A stretch of DNA of 54,246 bases from Hymenoscyphus infarciens (Eukaryota; Ascomycota; Leotiomycetes; Helotiales; Helotiaceae), in NCBI GenBank assembly GCA_001414345.1, contig LLCB01000361.1, positions 1 to 54,246 of the forward strand, read 5' to 3'. Under the pieces are notes generated by a model. It worked only from the letters and a program-made list of their open reading frames with translations, made no database searches and was not told the origin of the DNA. Shown one piece after another: positions 47,401 through 54,246 of the stretch. Each line of letters starts with the position of its first letter. Within the stretch, counting starts at the first letter, position 1. The translations under genes and the position numbers were made by a program.

Positions 47401-48654
47401 CTTTGGGTATGGGTGAGAAGCCCGCCAACCTCATGTACAATGCAGACATGCTCTCTCGGCCGTTGTCTCAAGTGATGAAGAGATGCAGCTTCCATGATAC
47501 AAAATTGGTGGCGGCGGTGGCTTGCAGGATTCAGTCTGTTTGGCGCTCGTATTGGGGCCTAAGGCTCTGGTGAAATCCACCATTGCTTTTTAGCTCAACG
47601 AGCTTCGTAACCACAGAAGAATAGTGACGTCAGTTCAATTAATACTCAAGAATTTAGTTGAAAACAACATCAAGTTTCAACTTAATTTATACTTTCTAGG
47701 TAAATAAACTGAATGAAAGAGCGCTACTACATATGTAATTAATGATTCTTCATATTTCTTTACACATGATAACTTTCTAAATTCCGCGGTGACTTAACTC
47801 AATGAAAAAGCCTTCCGTGACTTGAGAAGTATTCCTTTCCCGGGTCTTTTAAAGGAATAAATTAGCATTTTTGGCAGTGGAGAGAGTGACAAGCCCGTAT
47901 AAAACTCGGTGCTCTAGAGATTTGAAACCGTCCGTCAAGATTACACCACTACTTTCTTAGGACTCCCAAAAGTATGTTGAAATAAAGGAATTTTTGTGTT
48001 TATAAAAATGGCGTTTATGTAGGGGGGGGGCTGTGGTACAGAGTACATGAGCGCTCTTTCTATATATACTTCGAACATAGCGGAACTGGGCCTTTGAGAT
48101 ACGAAATAATAGGAGGGACGCGGTGTACTAGGGTTTGGGAGTGGAAAGTACGGGAGGAAGGAAGGCAAAGATAACCGTAGCAAAACTCTTTATTAGAGGT
48201 TAAATTAAAGAGTAACTTTCATTCGCAGTCCGAGTATTAAAAACTGTCCATTTAACAGTAGTTAATTATTCGTTAGTATATTAAGTTTTGTGAACTACTA
48301 TGAATTACATTGAATAGGTATTATAAAATAGAGTCTGGGTTATTTTGTCACTACCCCTGATACCTTCATCCAAAAAGGTTCCGCGGAACAGTGATATTGC
48401 TTAGTGCTGTCTTCTGTTAGTTAGTTGATTAAAACCTAGGTAATGATATTTCTGACTTATGTCTATCTGACTCTATTGGAAAGATATTATTCACTACCTA
48501 TATTACTATAACTTCAACTTTAGCACTATATAAGAGAGAATGAAGTGATAGAAATCGAGTGAGAATATACCTGTAAATAGGTGTATAAGATCGCCCGAGT
48601 CTAAGAAGATCACCTTAGAGAGAAACTGTCGCATTCTTCAGAAGGTGTACTATA
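44418..48654. other. Gene-poor stretch of about 4.2 kb
   Basis: Mixed composition, not RIP'd. The part adjoining 44417 is the promoter side of the minus-strand gene. Frames up to 177 codons exist (44906-45439 minus, 45828-46142 plus, 46231-46873 plus) but overlap on both strands, lack recognisable domains, and several begin without ATG. There is a G run near 48021-48029. I see no supportable gene or structural RNA. Confidence 0.5.
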
Positions 48655-49204
48655 AGTATACTAAATTAACTAAACTCTAGCTTATATAAAGGCTAAAACT
48701 AACTTAAGAATTCAGCTCTACTAAGAGTTATAAGATCTTGTCTAAATTCTTATAGTATAAAAAGTCGTCTATTAAAAAAGGAATAGCTTAGAGTAGATTA
48801 AAGTTTATTAGATATTAATAACTAATATTTTAATAAGTTTATATTTTAATTAATAGTATATTCTAGTATTTAATACTTAAACTACTAAAAGTCTCTTTAT
48901 AGATTATTTATTAAATACTTTTAGTAGTTAAACTACTAAAAGTATATCTTAATAATAATTATCTTTATATAATCTTACTATTTAGATATTTAAATAAAGC
49001 TAAAACCTTTATTAGTAACCTTTAGTTATTAAACTCTTTAATATCTTCTAATAAACTTTACTCTACTCTAAGCTATTCTTTTTTTAATAGATACCTTTTT
49101 ACATTATAAGAATTTAGATAAGATTCTAGAACTCTTAGTAGAGCTGAATTCTTAAGTTAGTTTCAGCTCTCGCACAGGCTAGAGTTCGGCTAATTTAGCA
49201 TGCC
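48655..49204. mobile_element. 550-bp TIR element (MITE-like) with TATA target repeat
   Basis: The left ~175 bases and right ~190 bases are inverted repeats. Landmarks are CTAAATTA..GAACTCTAG at the ends, CTTAAGAATTCAGCTCTAC, and GAATAGCTTAGAGTAGA near the inner limit. TATA flanks both ends (48651-48654, 49205-49208). The centre is AT-rich, with a further small inverted pair, TTAAACTACTAAAAGT. The right arm keeps more C/G (CATGC, GCACAGGC) and is less RIP-mutated. No coding frame. Confidence 0.75.
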
Positions 49205-49208
49205 TATA

Positions 49209-50168
49209 GTGGGAAGGAGAGGCTCGCCGACTAAGTAAAAAGCAAACCTAAACGAGAGTTTGCAATAACAGTGAATTCAGATATGTGTGCTCTACTTCAA
49301 CAAGCTACATCCAAAGATCTGAAGAATACGGATTTTTTACAGTGAGATATTTTTCGACGTACTAGTAATAAGATACTTTAGATGAAGCTCGACCCCCAAT
49401 TAACAAGAACAAAAGAATCGACAACAGTAGAAATTCGGGCGACAAGAAAAGCATTATAACATGAACTTTCAGATTTTACCTTTGCGCCTTCAAAATGTGT
49501 AACTCGACGGGAATTCCTAGAGACATGAGCGACCCTCGCAATCACACCCTCTTAGGTTTCACATCGTGACCTACGAGTGCCGCGATAATGTCGCAGTGTT
49601 TGTTGTCACGGTTGCGATGTACGAGGAGTACTTGTCCTCAGTCGTCGTTATATAGGTGGGAGCTTTCAGCCGATGAAGTGAATCAGTTCAAGTTTTGTGA
49701 AATCAGTCCTGGGGTTTTTGTTTGAGCAAAGGTTTCTGGAACCAGAAAGCGCGGCATTTTGAGAAAGGGAGGGATAACCAAATTTGATCATAGTTGGTAT
49801 ACAGAGAAATGGATTTTGGGCTCCTCGAAGCCATAGAAATCTGCCTCGAGACATATAGACAAGGAAATTATGATATCAAACCCCCTATTGACACTTGTCA
49901 AAAAGTGAGGTGGGCCCAATAAGGACGTTCCAGGGTAACAACATGGATGGTATAAGAGCATGAACAAAATAGATCGATTCGCAGTCCCATCTGCAAGCGT
50001 AAGTAGTATCAAAACCGGCAGAACCAACGCCTCCGACCAAACCCACTTTACCCATATCTGACTTCTCAAAAACAATGTATGATGTGAGTCGCACAAAATC
50101 CCAGACCTTACATCTAGTAAGGCTCATTCGCAAGTATAAACCAGCCGTGTCCAATATCCGTAAACCAT
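49209..50168. other. Intergenic, 3' of did2
   Basis: About 1 kb between the TIR element and the did2 stop. The right end should hold the did2 3' UTR. Minus-strand frames here (49666-50096) run on from the did2 3' end but have no recognisable features. Confidence 0.55.
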
Positions 50169-50997
50169 TCAAGACCGTAATGCTCTCAACCTCTCTCCTA
50201 ATCCATCTTCTTCAACCTCTGTCGGTCCACTCTTTACCGGCGTAGAAGCAACCGGCTTGGCGCCCTCCATTTCTTGATGTAACTCAACGCCGGCCTCGTC
50301 TGCGACTTGGTTCATGAGTCTATCGACATCTTCTTGTGGGGTCCCGACCGCGGTGGCTGATGTGGTTGCGTTCTCGTAATATCCAGTGGCGACGTCTAAG
50401 TCCTCGAATTGTGTTTCGAATCGGTCCATCACAGCAGAAATCTATGGAAGCGCCGCGCATTAGATACTGCAAACACCAAAAAAACAGCAGGGAAGGGACC
50501 GTACCTTTTCTAAATCCATAGCCTTCATCGCCTGGTCCATTCCCTTGACCACATTCATCATACTGCCCGTAACTTGGCGCATCGTAACTGCGGTCTGCAC
50601 TCTGCTAGCAACGGCATCGATCCTGCTTCCCAATCTCAACAAGTTCAGTCTCTCATTTTGTTTCCGGATGGCATTTTGTGCGTAGATCTTTGCGATATCG
50701 TTGTGGCCTTGTTGGATAGCCTATTGGGTGGTTAGACTTGGCTAGGTGGGGTGGAGGGAAGGGTATCTGCCTTCTTGAGCTTATCCTTCTCGGTTTTCTC
50801 GTCTTTGCCTGCTTTCGCGGCTTGTCGATTGAGTTGCTTCGTGGTAAACTATTTGATATTCCCATCAGTATGCGCTCAGGACCTCTGGGACGCCGAGCGA
50901 ATCGTTATAGGCTGTCGGTCGGAGAGGGGTCGGAGAGGAATCGAGATGAGGACGGACTGACCTTGAGGTTGAATAACGCTTTCTCAAGTCCCGACAT
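50169..50997 (-). CDS. did2: ESCRT-III-associated protein Did2/Vps46 (CHMP1)
   Basis: Four exons (50997-50962, 50848-50771, 50720-50505, 50441-50169) join to 200 residues, close to yeast Did2 (204). The N-terminal basic helices are clear ([12 protein letters not shown], then [15 protein letters not shown]), followed by the Snf7-family core with [18 protein letters not shown] and [12 protein letters not shown]. The C-terminal [11 protein letters not shown] is a MIT-interacting motif (MIM1) that recruits Vps4. In yeast, Did2 regulates Vps4-driven disassembly of ESCRT-III on endosomes and is needed for multivesicular-body sorting; the same role is expected here. Intron 1 is 113 bases, intron 3 is 63. 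Intron 2 (50721-50770) uses a GC donor, required to keep DKLKK-AIQQG continuous. The gene is transcribed away from the DUF427 gene with 356 bases between start codons. Confidence 0.95.
50721..50770 (-). other. did2: GC-AG intron in did2
   Basis: On the minus strand the intron begins GCAGATACCC after AAGAAG and ends CCAATAG before GCTATCC, with a TCTAAC branch site. No GT donor nearby restores the conserved Did2 reading KLKKAIQ. Removing exactly these 50 bases does. GC-AG introns are a small minority in fungi; this donor (AG|GCAGAT) is further from consensus than most. Confidence 0.8.
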
Positions 50998-51353
50998 GAT
51001 TGCGATAATGTGGTAAAGAAGAGGGAGACGAGAGGGGTTGTGTTCTGGAACTCGATGTCTAGATAGTGGGACGTGGGATAAGATTTGGGTAGCAGGCAAG
51101 TTGGGTGTAGCCTTGTGCCTTGTGAATGAGGTGACGTATCTGAACGGCGGCCCACCAAGCCCAGTAGTGCATATATTTAATAACTTACCCCTCTACGGCC
51201 TTCCCCCTTCGTTCACTTCGACCCAACAATTGAATGACTCGAGATCCACCTTTTCTTTACTTCTCAATTTGTATCATATTTCTCTCTTCTCTGTTGTTCT
51301 TTTACCCAATCTCTTTATCTCCCTTCAACTTCCTAAACTCTGATAATCTCAAC
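50998..51353. promoter_or_regulatory. Shared divergent promoter of did2 and the DUF427 gene
   Basis: 356 bases separate the two start codons on opposite strands. Visible elements on the DUF427 side are a TGACGT core (51132-51137), ATATATTTAA as a possible TATA element (51171-51180), and a long pyrimidine-rich leader (about 51240-51340) typical of fungal 5' UTRs just before ATG 51354. No equally clear TATA is seen on the did2 side. Confidence 0.55.
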
Positions 51354-52099
51354 ATGCCTCCAAAGGTCCCCATGAATGTACAATCTTTCCCACGTCCACC
51401 TCTCATTGAACGAACTTCTCGACACCTTCAAATAAAATGGCGGGGTCAATTAATAGCAGATACAAAAGAAGCATATTGGGTCCTCGAAACCTATCATCCA
51501 CCAAGTAAGAATCCCGAGCTTTGCTCTCCGTAGTCCCTCACCCCTCAGATATTCTAGAATAATGAACTTCATTCTTCGTGAAGGTTTAGAAGAATCGGGA
51601 AGTCGCCTTTCCAAATCTTCTAAACGTTCTCTGAGAATAAACTTCATGTTCTAGATTATTTCGTACAATCGAAACAAAGTAGGTCTACGCAGGGCCATGC
51701 CTAGCTCTCTTACCTCTCCCACGCCCCAGTCCAAATTTAGCTCTAACATGATTTCCAGCATACTATCTCCCACCATCCTCAATCCTCGTTCCCATCGTAC
51801 CAACAAAGCGCTCAACATTCTGCGAATGGAAAGGCTGGGCAAAATACTTCTCCATAACCTCCCTCAAGGGCTCCGAAACAGAAGAAGAAGAGAACATCAG
51901 AGACAGAATATGGACATATGAAAATCCCACCGAGAGATTCGCACCGCTGAAGGATCATTTGAGCTTTTATGCTGGACCATGGGAATGTTATGTTGATGGC
52001 GAAGAAGTGAAGCCTCAGCCGGGTGACTTTTATGGGGGTTGGGTTACGAGTGAACTTGAGGGGTTGATCAAGGGCAGTAAGGAAACCAGACATTTGTAA
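51354..52099 (+). CDS. DUF427 family protein
   Basis: Two exons (51354-51504 and 51759-52099) join to 163 residues across a 254-base GTAAGA...CAG intron; splicing makes the codon for Thr in HPPTYYLPPSSI. Features of the DUF427 fold are present: IADTKEAYWVLETYHPP, YYLPPSSI, CEWKGWAKYFSI, and the C-terminal WTYENPTERFAPLKDHLSFY and GDFYGGWVT. This small beta-rich family occurs in bacteria and fungi, and its enzymatic role is not established. Full length for the family, with all conserved blocks intact. The exon 1 start is the only ATG in frame after the pyrimidine-rich leader; a second ATG, six codons on, is possible. The intron is long for this locus and contains a large hairpin. Confidence 0.9.
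51553..51655. repeat. 103-base near-palindromic hairpin inside the DUF427 intron
   Basis: Two ~49-base arms starting TCTAGAA pair around a short TCGC-type loop. Roughly 38 of 49 positions match on alignment, including the perfect stretch GTTTAGAAGA / TCTTCTAAAC (51584-51593 with 51616-51625). The whole hairpin lies between donor and branch site of the intron, so it would be present in the pre-mRNA. It could be a tiny MITE, a splicing-relevant structure or a small-RNA precursor. Confidence 0.75.
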
Positions 52100-53157
52100 C
52101 TCTAGAAAATCTGCGTTCTCTCAGTGGAGAAACGCTTTGTACTTGTACTCTGTGTACTTGCACGCGGAACTTACTTGTTATTGACCGATCTATCTGAATT
52201 TACAAGACTCTTTCTTTCTAGTAAATTTACTATTGTTAAGCTACTCTCTTACTAGCATCAGTTCAAGATAAACTCCTATTGTGTACTTCACTGCTATTAC
52301 CTAGTCGTAGATATGAAATGTTGGTTCCTTCTGCCTTACGAAAGCGCAGCCATTATTGTGGGTATTTCGAGACAAATTTGAGGGATGTCCGTACTTGTTA
52401 AGAAAGGAAGCAGGAGTGGTCTCAGTTACTGTTCATTTAGAGGGTCTTCCATTCTCAACAGCAACTCTGCAAGTCTCATCAACGACGAGTTATTCATTTG
52501 TATATTCGAACGTTCTTGAGCCATCGAATAAAACTTCGCTGTCGAATCTTGCTCTGATTTTTGGAAATATTTTCACATCAAAATCTAAATTTCATCCTCC
52601 TCAACAAGATAATCTGGATTTAAAACCTTCTTATCCTTTCATCGATGTTTCTCATCTTCTACCTTCTTAGAGGGGCGATTTGGGTCGGCTTGATCTTCGA
52701 ATTTTCTCTCACAGTCGTTGCAATTCATTCCGCGCTACCTCTTTATCTATCTAGAGACACTTCATTCTCCCAAGTGAAGAAATAAGCTAACCTTGGATCT
52801 TCTTTTATGAACTAGGATACTATATTTTGGTTAATCAAGTTCAAGGACATCACTTACTAAGTAACGTTTCTTGTTTCTATTTGTTATTAGTAACTTCATT
52901 CACTTAAAAAAAATTGTTCCAATTGTTCCAATTGTTCCAAATGTTTCAGTATGTTAAAGAGGGTTGTTTTGAAGAACCCAGAGAAATTTATATTCAGTCT
53001 TCATAAATTGCAATAGTCACTTCATTCACCTGACGTAATTATTCTAATCTTCTCACTAAATTGTTTAGTCAAAGACACTTCAAGTGAATTTCGCATGAGG
53101 ATGAAAATTTTATGATTCACTGAAGAAGTGATTGTTACCATAGTAATGGGGCCTTCA
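52100..53157. other. Intergenic, 3' of the DUF427 gene
   Basis: About 1 kb. One 104-codon plus frame (52356-52670) has no recognisable features, and I do not call it. A triplicated AATTGTTCC motif occurs at about 52913-52941. The rest shows nothing notable. Confidence 0.55.
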
Positions 53158-54246
53158 GAGCGTAAAAGTGTCAGTCCTCGGGTAACCCGCGCTAGTGGGA
53201 GCGGCTAAACCGAATCGGGCCTAGCCCCCAGCCCCATCCCAATTTCTAGTACACTTAAAACCACGCCTACCCCCCGCCTTCTATCTAATACTAGCCCTAG
53301 CTCTAATAAATTATTTTTTTATATACATCGATAGAGCGCTTTCTAGGGCATCTTTTATACTTAAAATTATTTAAATCGCTTATAAATTACCTATATAAAC
53401 GTAATACTAAGTAATATACCTATATATTTATATAAAAAGGTGCTAAGAAATACTAAGACTACTCTCTCTTATTAAAAATTTAATTACTCCTTTTAAACAC
53501 TTTAATAGTATATATGTAAATTATATTTAAAAGCTCTATTATTAATACTAGATACTAAAGAGTAGACTCTTATAATTTATAAAGAAAAATATACTAGAAA
53601 ATCTAAAGTATTATATAGCTAGAAGGCGCTAGAGGCGCCTCGATTTTTATAAAAGCTTTTTACTCTACTACTAACTCTATCTTACTACTTACTACTTTCT
53701 ACTAGCTCTTAGAACTAACACTTTCACTCTTAGAATACTCTTTCTACATAGGCTATTTATATACTAAAATACCCTAGTATACTTATTCTAAGAGGAAAAG
53801 TATTAGTTCTAAACTAGTAGTAGTAGTAGTCCTTTTTAGTAGACGATACTAGTCTTATATACTCTATATAATCGCAACTATATATAAAGTAGAGCTTAAA
53901 TTATTTAAAATCTATACTTAAATCACTTTAAATCATCTTATTTAACACTTATACTTAAAAGTAGACTTAGTAATTAATTAAATTGATTTATAAACTTAAT
54001 ACTTAGAAAGTAACTAAACTTATTACTTTCTAAGTAAATAGATAAATTATAAAAGAAGAAGTATTAAATAAGTAGACTTATTACTTAGAAAGTAACTAGA
54101 CTTATTACTAAAAAGATAGTAAAGAAGTAGACTTAGTACTAAATAATAGATTTATAAACTTAATACTTAGAAAGTAACTAAACTTATTACTTTCTAAGTA
54201 AATAGATAAATTATAAAAGAAGAAGTATTAAATAAGTATACTTAGT
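53158..54246. mobile_element. Edge of another RIP'd repeat block, running off the window
   Basis: A C/G-rich boundary (about 53170-53290, with GGGTAACCCG, GCGCTAG and C-rich runs) passes abruptly into AT-rich, CA/TG-poor DNA to the end of the window. The boundary resembles a lightly mutated transposon end, but its partner end lies outside. The type is unknown. Confidence 0.5.
53985..54238. repeat. Two identical 90-bp repeats, each with a perfect 12-bp-arm hairpin
   Basis: 53985-54074 and 54149-54238 are identical by eye, offset 164 bases. Each contains ACTTAGAAAGTA and its complement TACTTTCTAAGT around an 11-base loop. Between them lies a diverged half-copy of the hairpin arm. The repeat may continue beyond the window. 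Confidence 0.85.

Noticed and set aside
52356..52670. 104-codon plus frame 3' of the DUF427 gene
   Set aside because: No motif and no good start context; not called.

Overview
The window looks like nuclear DNA of a filamentous ascomycete (Pezizomycotina), most probably Leotiomycetes; the class is inference. The genes have many short introns (about 48-130 bases) with GTATGT/GTAAGT-type donors, internal CTAAC/CTAAT branch sites and TAG/CAG acceptors. The DNA alternates between balanced-composition gene islands and extremely AT-rich blocks almost without CA/TG dinucleotides. That pattern is the usual footprint of repeat-induced point mutation (RIP).

Layout. 1-7146: RIP-degraded block dominated by one 6.9-kb DNA element with ~150-bp inverted ends and two ghost reading frames. 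7811-10340 (minus): four-exon gene for a secreted, probably GPI-anchored CFEM-like cell-wall protein. 10341-19564: long gene-poor stretch with a RIP'd patch at 16.1-17.7 kb. 19565-21483 (minus): seven-exon cytochrome P450. 22806-37076: 14-kb nest of RIP'd transposons, comprising two TIR families present as short and long copies, a 159-bp-LTR gag-only retroelement and a foldback element. 37244-38389 (plus): 2EXR-domain gene starting only ~170 bases from the nest. 39697-41570 and 42351-44417 (minus): two single-pass membrane proteins of unknown function with long Ser/Thr-rich regions. 44418-50168: mostly non-coding, with a 550-bp TIR element at 48655-49204. 50169-50997 (minus) and 51354-52099 (plus): head-to-head pair, the ESCRT-III protein Did2/CHMP1 and a DUF427 protein. 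53160-54246: another RIP'd block running off the end.

Seven protein genes are supported, all of them spliced except the 2EXR gene. Exon structures were worked out by hand from splice signals, frame continuity and family motifs. Apart from the Did2/DUF427 pair sharing a 356-base promoter, the neighbours do not form an obvious pathway; the P450 has no recognisable biosynthetic partners here. I found no tRNA, rRNA or CRISPR. I found no clear previously undescribed cellular system. The most novel-looking material is the transposon architecture, a near-palindromic hairpin inside the DUF427 intron, a GC-AG intron in did2, and an open acidic frame continuing past the 2EXR stop codon.
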